Assembly (NCBI GenBank): GCA_914767715.1
Contig: OU612068.1
Location: 14,696,001-14,760,000 of the forward strand
Source of the DNA: Membranipora membranacea
Lineage: Eukaryota > Bryozoa > Gymnolaemata > Cheilostomatida > Membraniporidae
Length of the DNA: 64,000 bases
Reading direction: 5' to 3'
The notes beneath the pieces were generated by a model. The model saw nothing but the letters and a program-made list of their open reading frames with translations, had not been told where the DNA came from and did not search any database. This document shows positions 24,607-37,300 of this stretch, one piece after another. Numbering within the stretch: the stretch's first letter is position 1; each line of letters starts with the position of its first letter. The translations under genes and the position numbers were made by a program.

Positions 24607-27600
24607 GTAGGTTTATTGTTATTGTTACTTATCGCTCACTCTGTACAGTACCTTTTTTCACATTTGTGACTTTGTGATTGCTGATGTTGGTTTATGTTTG
24701 GAGTATTTTGTCTGGTTCTGAAAAGGGGTAGTACGTCTGTAACTCTGTATCTTATTGTTTACATACCGATATATGTAAAAGATTCAAAAAATGCTACTGA
24801 CAAGTTTCAAATCACTTCACTACACTACACTACATTACACTTATACAGCAAGTTCTGTTTTAGTGATTAATATAGATATATACCTTTCCATCTCTCCAGG
24901 AACACATTAGATATTTGGCTACAGAAGAAAGGCGGAGATTTTGATATTTTCGATGGGAGACTTTTGGTGCATCCTGGGAACTACCATCCGAAGAAAGACT
25001 TTATCACAGTAAAGAGAATCACTGCTGGGGACAGGAGTAAAAAAATCCCAGCACTAAACAGGTAAGATTAGATGCGAGGCTTACCCAGGCAGGGGAGGAA
25101 TGGGGACATGTGATAAACGGGTAGATCATAAAATTCGTCAAGGGTGTAACTTAGGATTTGCTCTCGATACATGTGTTCCCTGACTTATCTGACCATTATA
25201 CCAAAAACAAGATAGCACAAAGCCTAATCTAAGAAGGAGAGTGTTATATTCAATAGCAACCAACTTCCAACATCTCTTGTGCTACGGCCATAAGAATGCG
25301 TTCAGCTATTTTTTCAACTGGCTTGTAAGCATTGTAAAGTTTTGAAGTAAGTTCACTCTCTGTTTGTGTGAGATGGAATACAGTAAAACTCAAGAGTATC
25401 TTTCCAAGCCTCTGCTGCCGTTGTATAAACATCGGCAGCAGGCAGTATTACACACTCCAGCAGCGACCTTGTTTTGTAAACTTTATGGAAATAACATTAC
25501 ATTGAATTTGGTCATTCTTATTGTTTTCTATGAAAATTTAATTTCCCTTTTATAATGCCGCTGTACTAAGAACATTAACTTATTTAGAATTTTCAAGAAT
25601 TTATTAGTTTGTGACTTTCAGTTCATGAATAATAAGCTAAGACATTATATACCAATTATTATATACATTATTACCAAAGAATTAAGATCGAAATAGCGGA
25701 AAATAACAATTCAGAACAATAGCCTGTAACTCTCAGACAGATTTTGCTACTCAAGAGCCTTGGTGGGTGATATACATAAATATAAAAGAATTAAATTGAG
25801 CAGCTTGTCAGTAAAACTTTCACCGATAACATTCTCCAATGCTGCTAAATTAACAACACATTATAAGCAGTATTAAGACACAGAGTGAGGAAATCTAATA
25901 CTGTATTTAGCGGGATTACTGCCAGATATCTAAAATCCGCTTTTAACAAACTATTTACAAACATAAACAAAGAACACAAATGGCTACTTTTGTTTCTTTT
26001 CAAGTTTTCTCTCAAGCCTAAAGTCTAATCAAATTTCCTGTGTGTTTTCACTTGCCAGGTACAATATTGACTCCGATGAGAAGTGCATACCTAACTGTAT
26101 TTGCTCTAAGGGGCCTGTATGGATTTGGCTGCCAAATGATCAAACATGGTGATTCCTTTTTAAGGACACCGATATTCTGAATCAATTCACTCATAGCGAT
26201 GATCTATGCTCAGAGACGCTATTACTGTAATATATTTACGAAACAAACACATCCTTAGCCTGCTATGAATGACATGCGTACAGGAAAAAAGGGTTTATTG
26301 TATTTCTGTTTTTGCAGGTTGGAGAAAATAAATGGAGACGTTTACGATTTCTCAACCAATAAGAAGCTGCTGAAGCAACCAGTGGATGTCTGGTTACCAT
26401 GCCATCCAATAATACATCCAAACCTCCAGATGATCAAACTCAAAGCTTTGTTCAAGGGCGAGGAAGAATGGGTCTACCACAACTGGACACTATTCGTAAG
26501 TGATACTGACCTTAGTGTATTCTTGTGGTAGGGTCAGGGTACGCAGGCTTGTAGAATTTTGTTCTGATCACTAGCTAGGATTGTTGATTAGAAGATAGGG
26601 TGAATGTTATAACATGTTTTGTCAGCAGCAACCTGACTATGTCTTCCTCCACACTGATAACCCAATGAATGTACAATGGCAGGTCCTGCCTTCTGGCAAG
26701 ATAACAGTATTTTAAACGAATCAGCTACTACCTGAGCTGTTTCAAAGCTACCTCTAAAATTCCACAGAGGTTATGAAATAGAACTCCGACATTGTTGATT
26801 TGATTTTGATTTTGAAAGTGCTTGGTAGCATTTTTTTAAGATTTACCTCTTGACCGCTATTGACTTTCAACATGAGTGATCTACATGCCACACTTTTTGT
26901 GGCGTCACAGTAAAATCGATCAAAACCAAACCCAATCAGATGATCGTTTCTAATCAGAAGTTATGTTTCAAACAAAAGATCAGAATTCCATGTTGTCGGA
27001 ACTGTTTATTAATTTGTGTTGCCAAAATTAGTAGTTTGTCACGATATAATCTGTTTTTTGTTAGTCTTGTCACTGGTCACTTTTTTGTTTTACCAAACAG
27101 AAGAGTGGCCGAGTGACAAGCTAATTTCCCTTGGGTTGGGTTTAGAATATTTCTACTTGATCGGCGAGGTAATGAAATCAATTAACTTTTCGTTGTTCTT
27201 GACGAGCCTGCGTATTTACAATGATTTCTTGACGAGCCTGCGTCTTTATTATGATTTCTTGACGTATTAAAAATACTGAAAATCAAGCCAAAGTAGAAAT
27301 TTGTTGATAGTCTATGTGCTGATATTTTGCATTTCAATTACGTATATCACCACGTCATCTCATTTTACATTTGTATCAGCTTTCTTCCACTTCAAACACA
27401 GAGATCATATTATATTATTATATTTGTCCTCACTAATTAACAGGGCGATGATCCGCTGTACCCAGTGATGGAGTTTCAGACAGATCGGCTCGGTACATTT
27501 GTGGCTACAGTGGAGCCCCGAGTGGAGCGGCTCACAGTCACGGACCAGGGTCTACTGTACAACGCTAAACTCAACAAGTACATCTCACTACGGTTCCCTA

Positions 27601-30600
27601 AAAAAAGTGTCGACCATGACGTACACATAGAAATCAGAGTGAGTTTATGTAGCAATGACAATATCCAATGCCAAGAATAATGCACTTGAACAATATTTAG
27701 CTTTAGAAATATTCTCTGAAAACCAGCTTTGGTTTAACACCAATGATTGGGTTCCCTAGCTATGTGGGATATTCAGTGTGCATGTCCTCGCAATTATACC
27801 AGAGTGCAATTTTGAAGTATTAATTTCAAATTTTGAGTAAGTATGTTTGAGAGGTGCATTGGTAATAGGGTGCTAGATTGGTGCTTTTGAATTTAGAAGG
27901 CTATTTTTGTAGAAATACTACTTTTAAAACCTTTCGGTCCACTTAGGGGAGTGGGAAGTGGATCGTATCTAGGGCCAATATAAAACCTAAATCTCTTCAT
28001 GTGACAATATTTGGTGACAATATTGAGTTCAATGAAGCCTGGTTAGCAGAAGTGGCTATTTTATCCCCACTGAGGACATATCAAATTAAGTATCAAGTGT
28101 ATTAAATTGGCATGAAGTGTCACTCCACGCAGAAATGTGCAAAGGGGAATTTGGAACAGTATACATTCAATTTGTAAACTTATTACTCATGTTACCTTTC
28201 CAGTTACTGAATGTAAACAACATGTGTAACTAAGGTAAACAAAACAAGAGTGTGATTTTGCTACCTCAATCACCGAAGTATTGGTCACATTGTCGCATTT
28301 GTAATGATATGTAAAGACAATTGAACAGAACAATAAAATATAATACATGAGTTCAATTATACTAATTTGTAATCAATATTAGGATCTAGCCTAAGTTTAT
28401 ACACTTTGCACTTATTAGGTTTTAATGGGCTATGTGATGGAAACTTATACAAATTCAACAGCTAACAGAGTCTGTTAATTATTTATTAGGTGATGTCTGT
28501 TTAGTCAGCAAACACAATAATGATGCGGTTGATGGTCTATGATACAAGTTCAAGTCAGAGTTTTTTATTGTTTACCGATCAAAGACCCCTTTTCTCATGA
28601 CACACTAACCCGGAATATGATGGCCATCGCACGGACAAGCATTCTCTCCTTTACGTCACTACGCTCAGATCAATATGTCATGTTTACAAAGAAATAAAAG
28701 ATTAATCTTTTATTTTGAGATAACTGACAAAAGTCGTGGTCTCAAGAGTAATGAGATAATTCCGTTTTTTTTTGCTATTCGGAATTGCTTTTTAGTGTAA
28801 AACTTAATTATATGGTTTTAAAATGCCATCCCTAAAATACCAGAAAAGTAACGCGCAGACCATGACTGATTCCCAGTTGGATTGCTAGCCACATAATGAT
28901 ACAATGGTCCTGTCTGGGTTTTTACGGGGGCTGCCAAGCTATCAATATGAATTTCTGTACAGCCCCCACTTGACCACTCTTGACCGCATTTCAGCAACTT
29001 GTTTTTTACCTGCCTATTGGTCAGGCAACTCCGACACAAACTACAATCACTATTTTTATCGCCTAGCTTTCTGTTGGCAGATACTTCCTTTTAATATGGA
29101 GAAGGCTCTAATAGTGAAAGAAGAGTTTCGATTTCAATACCCAGACCTGACTGACTTTGAGTTCGCCACAGACTACTTTGAGATATCGTCTCCAGAAGAG
29201 GTGTCACAGTTCAAACGATCCATCTCAGTCAAAATACCGACAGCTTCGGAAGCTTTCACAGAGGAATTCAGGTAAAGTCAGCTTCTATCTATCTATAGCA
29301 ATGTCTTTCATAGTTATCGATACTGATATACTGACTATTAGTAGTCTCATCAGAATAAGGCTTCATGTATTCAAAGTTATCTTTTCATTACATGCTTGTA
29401 TTCTCTCAGCGACACATTTCTGTGTACAGATAATATGTTTTTTGTATGAACATCTTGATTTAGTATAATCATACCGAGAATCATGTTGCATTTGCAATGA
29501 ATAATAAGTCATTGTGAAAATGTCTTGGAATTAACAAGACATTTTTGTGTTTTTTAGAGATGGAATAGTCATCATGCGTAAGGATTTGGAAACACAACAG
29601 TGGCATATAGTAGAAAGTAACATGAAAATCACAAAGACGACAGTCTCCTTCGATACAAAGCTTCTGGGGAGGTAAGACTTTTATACTATCATAGAACATA
29701 GACGAGCCAGAGATTCTTTCCTAACTGTGTTTCAAGTCACACAAAGATGCATGCATGCTGCTATCAAGGTATTCCTCCTTTCTCCACATACTACTAACAA
29801 TATCCCCTTTAGCTAACATTGTTTTTGTTGCCTATACAGCAAGTCCCCAGATGGATTTTCCGCCCCAGGAAAAGGACAAATATTCAGTCTTCAATTTGAG
29901 ACTCATACATTGGGAAGGTACTACCGCGAGTGACAGCTTACACAAGAAGCACATGACAAGTTGCTCTTGCACCTCAATTTCAATTTCAAAGGCATATTCA
30001 TATATAAGTTGTCCTTTGACTTCTGTACCAGATTTGTAGCTCTGCCTGTTTCACACATTTGAAGAAGATTGTTACCTCTGTGTGATATTTCACAATTCTC
30101 AGTCTATTATCATTTATATCGTTTTAGTTGTCTTCAATATCGATAATTCTTACTCAAAATTGATCAATTGAAAATTTTGCTGGAACATTTCTCTCTTGAT
30201 AACACCAAAGCGACTTCTGAAATCAGCACATTGATCACCAGGCCATAATTTTATAACTGGGATACATGAAAGAAAACATCAGCAACTTTATGAGAAATGT
30301 TTGTCTATTGATCAGGTTTGTGGTGTTAAGAGCTCCAGCGAAAAGAAAGATGAGGATGAAAAACGCCCTGCCTATTCTCGAATCAAAGATGACTAAATGC
30401 AGAAGGGAGTTTCTTATATTCAAAAAAGTATTGAAGAAATCTTGGAACATTTGGATAGAGCTGGTCAAACCTAGTCAAGTAGACAATGTGATAAGCAGAC
30501 GAGAGTCACAAGGGATTATTTGTATAAGTAAACCCGATATCATTAGTACAGACCTAGACGGCAAACCAGTCTACAGCATTCCTGTCAACAAAACGTCTGA

Positions 30601-33197
30601 GCCTACTGCTGAACACCACAACCAACTGGTAAATTTTTAACCTTTCAAGACAAGATCAATTATCATTGGTGTCTTCCCAGAACAAAAGGGAAGACAACTA
30701 ACATATGTTAAGAGGAACTTGTCGTTGAGATGTCCCAAAATCCTAACTGCTTCCAGCTCCTTTATGAGGGATTAAAGCATTATAAAAACTCTCATAACTT
30801 ATCGAACGGGGTGAATATCAACAGTAGGCTACCTGTTCATAACGTTCAGAGCATAATGATTTAGTTTTCAAGACATAAATATATTTACTGTACAATGTGT
30901 TGTTTGCAGGCAATGACTGAGTCGGAATTAGAATTCACACAGCAAATGGGTGTAGCGAAAGCTCACTCATCGGAAGGTTTCATCAACATATACGATGTGG
31001 AGTCAGAAGAGAACTTGGCTCAGCCACACAAATCACAAAGAAAGCCATCAAAAAGGAAATCGGAACCCAAAAAAGAATATAACTATCTGGAGATCGATGA
31101 TGGTAGTCACTGTGGTCTCATAGAAGTCAGTGGTGGGATACAGGTAAGAGTGGAACATTTCGCACAAGTAACTTTACCGCGTTTGTAAGAGTTTCCTTAT
31201 TCTTATGAATTGATTGATGATTGCAAGTAAGGAGTGGATTGATAATACAGGGAGGTGGATTGATAATACAAACAAGTATCTAACGCTTTCTCTCTCTCTT
31301 TCAGCAAATAGACTCCACTCCACTGAGACCCTACTTCATAGAGTTCCATGATGATAACATCATGACATTTGAGATAGAGCCCAAAGAGGCAGACCCAGAC
31401 AGTGATATCGAAGCCGTGGTGAAGTACTATGTAGAGAACACGAGCGCCGCTGATGGTCTAGTCACTAAAACTATGATGAGAGAGTGCAAGTTTACATTCA
31501 CCCCTGAACAGGTTAGAATGAGATAGGCACAATATATGTGATATCATTATGTAGTTTTGTCTTCTATCTAATGGAAATTACTAGTGAAAACTCTGTCCTA
31601 AGTTCTTCCAAATATTGTGTCCTCAAAGAAACCGAAGGTGATTAATGCATCAAGAATTTACTTAAAATCACTCGTCTCATTGCAACTTCTATATCAGGTT
31701 GCAGACTACTTCTGGGTGGAGCCTGAGCCAGAACCAGAACCGGAGCCTGAGGAGAAAGTGGTGCTGGATCCAACTCTTCAAGCAGCCAGAGATGCAGCAA
31801 TTAAACAAGAAGTACTCAAGAGTCATCAGCATAAGGCTAAAGAACAAGAGAACACAATCGCCAGGCTGTCTATGCCACTGAAACAAAAAGTTATGAGTAA
31901 GTTGAATATCTATATTAATGACTTTCAATGGCAGGTCGTTAGATAAAAGTTAAAAGAGGACCATCTCCAAAATAAAAATATAATGCGTTTGAGAAACAAT
32001 ATAACCAGGAAGACACCTCCGATTTCTGGTCTCGATGATCCTGCTGGAACAGCTTTTTTGCCATTTGATGATGCACACAAAAAATCACTCTATGATTGTA
32101 GGATTTTGTAATGGTAGGTAGTATTTATACCCCATACCAGATGAAAGTTGCATGACCTTATGATTTCATACCTCTCCAGTGCATCCCTGATTCAGATTGG
32201 GTTTTATCCTACTCAATAATCGGTTGTTTATGTAAACCCATCCAATTCATCCAGATTCAGCCAGGACACTTATATTATTATAAGCCTTTTCTCCTGACCC
32301 ATTTGCTTTCACAATTTTTGCTCGTACAGTATGCTAAATATTGGTGCGGTGGAGCTAAACCTGGCCAATGCGTTGGCTCTGATCGGATTTGCTTTTGGAA
32401 TTCATCCCACCAGCGAATCAGAGCCAACACATTGGCTAGCCAAACCGCACCTCGTATCACTTTTTTTTTGCAAATTCTGTCATTGATTGGCTTGAACAGA
32501 AACTAGCTTTCTCTTTATCAATTTAATTTGCAATCTCTGTAGTTTTCTGATATTTATTTTTGTAGTTTATCGAGAACCACGTGTATTATCTGGCCGATCA
32601 CTGCAGACATTATCTCGTATGATAGAGGAAGGGTTGACTCTAGCGGTATACTTAGATATGCCCGACAGCACGATTACTGGTATTGGCTTTGATGCACTTA
32701 GCAATGGACTTAGCTTGGCAGATGTCACATACAGGTAAAAAAAAGTGCAAGTTTACAGTTGTGATTTTTATTTCACCTCAGATGATTCAGTATATAGACA
32801 GTTGCAGTGGTGGCGAAGGTCTGACTGGATTGCAAGCAAAGCTGTTCTGATAAACCATTGATCGCATTCTCAAATATAGAATGTGGACCTGAAAACGCTC
32901 ACTGTGTTTGTTGGAATTCAATGGTAAATATTGTATTTTCTGTCATCCAGGATATTGCTGCGATGGAAGCGAAGCACCAAAGCCAGAGGTGATCATGCCG
33001 TTGAGGAGTTATCTAACGCACTGAGAGGAATGGGTCGTCATGACATTGTATCAATAATCACTGACAATCATGGCAAGAACCTCGAGCTAACACCCTCATG
33101 TTTTGAAGGCCTGAATATAGATGATGAAAATGAAGAGTTTGATTCGTCGCCATCTCAGAGTCAAACAAAAATAACTGTCAAGCAATTCTCCTTTTGA
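24536..33197 (+). CDS. ZU5/death-domain protein, DTHD1-like
   Basis: Using the proximal first exon 24536-24606, the shared exons are 24900-25061, 26059-26148, 26318-26495, 27101-27168, 27444-27638, 29081-29271, 29558-29671, 29840-29917, 30316-30628, 30910-31143, 31305-31511, 31698-31896, 32566-32734 and 32951-33197 (stop 33195-33197). The product is about 840-865 aa and cytosolic in appearance. The middle resembles ZU5-type beta domains. A long basic linker and a PEPEPEPEPEP acidic run follow. The last two exons form a death domain containing YRILLRWKR and AVEELSNALRGMGRHDIVSII, the typical helix pattern. This order resembles DTHD1, with PIDD/UNC5/ankyrin ZU5-death proteins as alternatives. 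One junction (26495 to 27101) does not keep phase. A small exon is missing there; 26629-26706 is coding-like but does not itself repair the phase. Confidence 0.82.
27188..27262 (+). repeat. Short tandem repeat TTCTTGACGAGCCTGCGT
   Basis: An approximately 31-bp unit beginning TTCTTGACGAGCCTGCGT is repeated about two and a half times just after the exon ending at 27168. The copies differ at few positions. It lies in an intron of the DTHD1-like gene and is probably a young minisatellite. Confidence 0.7.
27639..29080. other. 1.4-kb intron of the DTHD1-like gene
   Basis: The exons on either side join in phase 0 and read through smoothly, so no exon is required here. I see no conserved coding sequence. 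A short GGGGCTG/CAGCCCC hairpin lies at about 28926-28970. Confidence 0.5.
32343..32451. mobile_element. 109-bp fold-back MITE
   Basis: The ends are GGTGCGGT and its complement ACCGCACC, and the inner arms carry CCAATGCGTTGGCTCTGAT and the inverted AGCCAATGTGTTGGCTCTGA. The element is nearly one hairpin. It lies in a DTHD1-like intron. A diverged relative (CTAGCCAATACATCGGCTTT) occurs near 40476, upstream of the TRIM gene, so it is a dispersed family rather than a local palindrome. Confidence 0.7.
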
Positions 33198-34306
33198 TCG
33201 CCGACGATATCCGTCCATCAATCTCATGGACTTTTTTATAGCAAAACAAATTAAAGTGCTGGAATTTTTTTTATAAATATTAAATATAAAGTATAATATT
33301 GCCATGTGACTCCATTATTGTCTCATACAATCTATATCAGAGCTCTCCTGGAGTGTTTCTCGCTTAGTATATATTTACTTTCCTTCCATATAAAAGCATC
33401 ATCATACTTGTTGTTGAGAAAGTACATGTCTGTATGTGTGAGGTGTATAATGAGTGACAAACGATGGTGCTTAGAGAAATCATTATTATAATTCTGCTAT
33501 TTATTATTTGAATACAGCTAGAAACATGAGATATTTGTAAATTGGGGTTATTACTTGCACCAATTTGCTGCGTAAGGAGAGGTTTTGTTGTAGTATTATA
33601 GTCATCACTCATACTTGTCATCACTGTGAGAGAGAGAGATCGAACAGCAAGCCCAGAGCTGCCGCGGTTGATAACATGTTCCTATAAAATGGACCTACCA
33701 TGCATACGATATTGTCGAAGAGAAGACCATCATTATTTGAGTTTTGATCATCCAAAGGGACTGTGATCAGCCAAGCCAACACATGATTGACCATAGAGGG
33801 ATTTGTCCCCTAACCCCTCTAATAGGCAGACTCAATTGTTGCAAAACTGAACCAAGATAATAAGTGATAATAAACCACAACTCCTGAGACAATGGTTAAA
33901 AAGTCGTGATTGACCAAAAATCCATATGACGTATTAGATACAACGCAGGAGTTCATCAAGCAAACGACTAAAGTTTGAAACAAAAATTTTTTTAACAAAT
34001 GTTTGACCTGTGCCTATGATGCTGGTGAGCTTAGTTAGCTACAGAAAAGATTCACATGTTTATTCCTCATTCTGGTCAGATTGAAACTCGTATCTTGATG
34101 AGACTGCATAATCTTACCTAACATTTAAGTATCAGGTCAATAAACAAGCAGGTTTTTATTTACGAAATTATACAATACCTATAAATGTAACATATAAACA
34201 GGCGTCTTTCCTAACAAGCTGTATTGAGACAGCGTGTAACATGAGTTATCTCCACCATGACTACACTACCACAACTGGTGATAATTAGATAAAATAATGT
34301 GAACAT
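33198..34306. other. Convergent 3' spacer between the DTHD1-like and TRIM genes
   Basis: The two genes end towards each other here. A minus-strand AATAAA (plus-strand TTTATT at 34155-34160) is a likely TRIM polyadenylation signal. An ATTAAA at about 33249 is a candidate for the DTHD1-like gene. No exon is seen. Confidence 0.5.
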
Positions 34307-37300
34307 TCAAATCATAGAGTAAACTCTTACTCCGTATATGCCACATGCTAGAGCCACCTTTTCTTCATTGATTGCTATGTCATACACTTGGTCTACCCCC
34401 TCAACATTAATCTCATCGACAAAAGAACCTGCAAATATATATAAAATATATATTGTTATATGTTATAATAAGTTATATATTGTAATAGTATATATATTAA
34501 CATAACAAATAATATGAGATTGATATCTATTGACCCCAATCCGCATGAAACAACAGTGAACTATACTGACAACCAACTTACAAAGATGTGAATTTTTCAT
34601 GAGTAGGTATTTCGTAAACAGATTTTGATGTTTTCGAGCGGCTGTATTTTAACAAGCAAGAGTGAATTTTGGCCAGTTACCGTTTTGGTTGATCATGAAG
34701 ATGACGCTGTGACATGGAGAAGTAACAAAGATCATTCCAGAATCATCCACATCTATTCCATAGGGCTCTTCTAGACCTTCACATTTCCATATCGGGAGTT
34801 TCAGATCCTCATCAAATGGATCGAATTTATACAGTGTACCTCTTTCTTGGTCCGTTATCAGGACAGTGTTGTCCGTCAGTAGTTTCAGTCCCTGTTGTCC
34901 GCTGGTTTCTGGTATTGGCCAGTCTTTCACAAACTCAAGAGATGGAAGTCTGAAGAACTTCAAGTATGGGTTGGGATCTTGACTCAAACACACAAATAAA
35001 GTGTTTGAGCTGCTCAACGGTAATTCCATAAGATTGTTGGCTGGCGAGTTAACTGTGCACAAATTTTGTGCATCTAGGTTTGCTATTTCTCCATAATAAA
35101 CTTCATAATCTTTTTCCTCTCCACACAATATCCCATAACAGTCATCAACCAAATATCTGGCACTGACTGAAGAGTCATCCAAAATTCTACGAGGTTGAAG
35201 ATAGTCATCTTTCCATAGATGAATTCCCTCGTCAGAACTATACATAATCTCACCAGTGGGTAGCCATTGTACGTTTAATATGCAGTTGGGATCGGGGTCA
35301 TCTTTAGAAGGCCATTGATAAAGGCTGCGCTCACATTTTAGGGTGGGTGCATCGATTATGAACTCCTTCCCGAAATCACTAGATGACTCTAAATCAAACC
35401 TAAGATGGGTCAGTATGACTGTCAAGGGAGCACTAGTGACGATAATTTATACAGGTGTACAAGCTCCATTCATCATTACTTGATGTTCTAAGTAGAGCAC
35501 TGATAAATAAGAAAGGACATGTTCAAAGTAGGCTAGCCAAAAATTTAATCGGCATGAGCTTCAATTGGGGTGTGTTTGGAATGGATAAATACTGAAGATG
35601 ACCAAAGTTTACCTGTTGCTAATAGCCTCATTTCTCTCATTTTCAAATTGCCCGTTTTGATATCCTGCACGGATTTCACAGCAGATACATATTTGTCGTA
35701 TTCCCTAGCGATATCTACATCGTGTGACTCAAGAAGGAAGGAGTTTGTGTTGTTCCAGATGTTTGTCAGAGTGTCTCTCTTGTTCATCAATGATGCTACA
35801 TGTGCCTCTGTTTTTCTCACGCAGTTTTCCACGTACTCTTCAATCTGCGACTTTAATTTCTGTGACTGGGACGTCAGTTCAGCGACCTGTAATATGATCA
35901 ACAGACCATTACCAGCAATGAAACACTCTGTTGTCTGCCTGACTCCACTTATTTTTGTTGTGCATTCTATTCTAATTCTCTATACACATGATCTGCTTTA
36001 ATATTTACCTGCATCACCCTACCATGATGACATTGCGTGCCAATTAAAAAAAACTATAATTATATTATAACGATTGAACGACTCTAAACTGAGGCAGTTT
36101 ACATCAAACTTGATTGGGGCAGATATTTTCCGTCCCTCCATGCTATGTTGGATGGGGAGGGAGGAGGTCCAACCCGACCCTAGGCAGCAGAGTGATTACA
36201 ACGCTGGTAGATATTTCAAACCTTCATTTGTAGATGTGTGGTTATTTCAGAACTCAGCTCCTCTGCTTTTGTCTCCATCTTTTCAATCTCCTTCCAGCTT
36301 TCCTTTTCTGCCCTTGAAAACTCTTTTAACCACTCTGAGATTGAGTATGTCATATCTCCGAATGCAGCTTTATATCTGCTGACAAAGCTGCCCAAAGGTT
36401 GAATCATATGACAAGGCTCAATCAGTGGGGATTGTCTCTCAAGGTCTTCCACACAGGGGATACCCAAGTCTATCATCATCATTAAGCGAATATCTTCTAT
36501 GTCCTCCTCATTATTCCCAGGACTACTTCCTATATCGATGGCCATGAGGGACGATATCTCCTCATCAGTGGCACTGTCAGGGTCATCAATACCTGCAAAG
36601 TTTAAAGCCTGGTTCGCATTGTCCAAGACAGACAACCAAGAGAGCCATCCAATACAATGTGAACACAACTACGCACCACGCCAGCAATAAAAATAAGTCT
36701 GGGTCGGTAACGGGAAAGTTTGACCCAGATTCTGACCACGACTCATTTTCTTCTCGGTACTATGTGAATACAAATTTGGGATGATCTGGGACTATCTGGG
36801 GCGATCCTAGACAATGTGAACACATATCATAATTATCCCAGACAAAAACCTAATTGATTTTTTTAGATCAGTTTTGTGATGTGAACAAAGAAATACTCTT
36901 TCTAGGACCATCGGGGATAAGTAACCAATATGCCATCCCAACGCTATCTGGGACAATTTGAACAAGCCATACATAACACTCGATATGAGATACTTCACTT
37001 GTCAACAATCCTCACATGGCAATACTGCCTCATTAGGTTTATAATGACAAAACTTACAGTAAGAGTAAATATAAAACCATTTTAAACTTACTATGAAGTA
37101 ATACCAGTTTCCAATCTACTACTAGCTTCCATGAAATGGAACAAATACAATATTTAAAGGGCAACCAAGGTTTCGCAGCAACGCATTAATGGGTAGTAAA
37201 TAATGTGCTAGGCAGCATCAGCTTTGTGCATTACGCGATGCAAAACTCAGTTGCTGACTCTAAGCTGGTTAACACTTCAGTTTAGGAGAGGTTCCAAGAC

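Noticed and set aside
28818-29275. Overlapping open frames on both strands
   Set aside because: The minus frame and the 5' part of the plus frame are intron; only 29081-29271 is supported as an exon.
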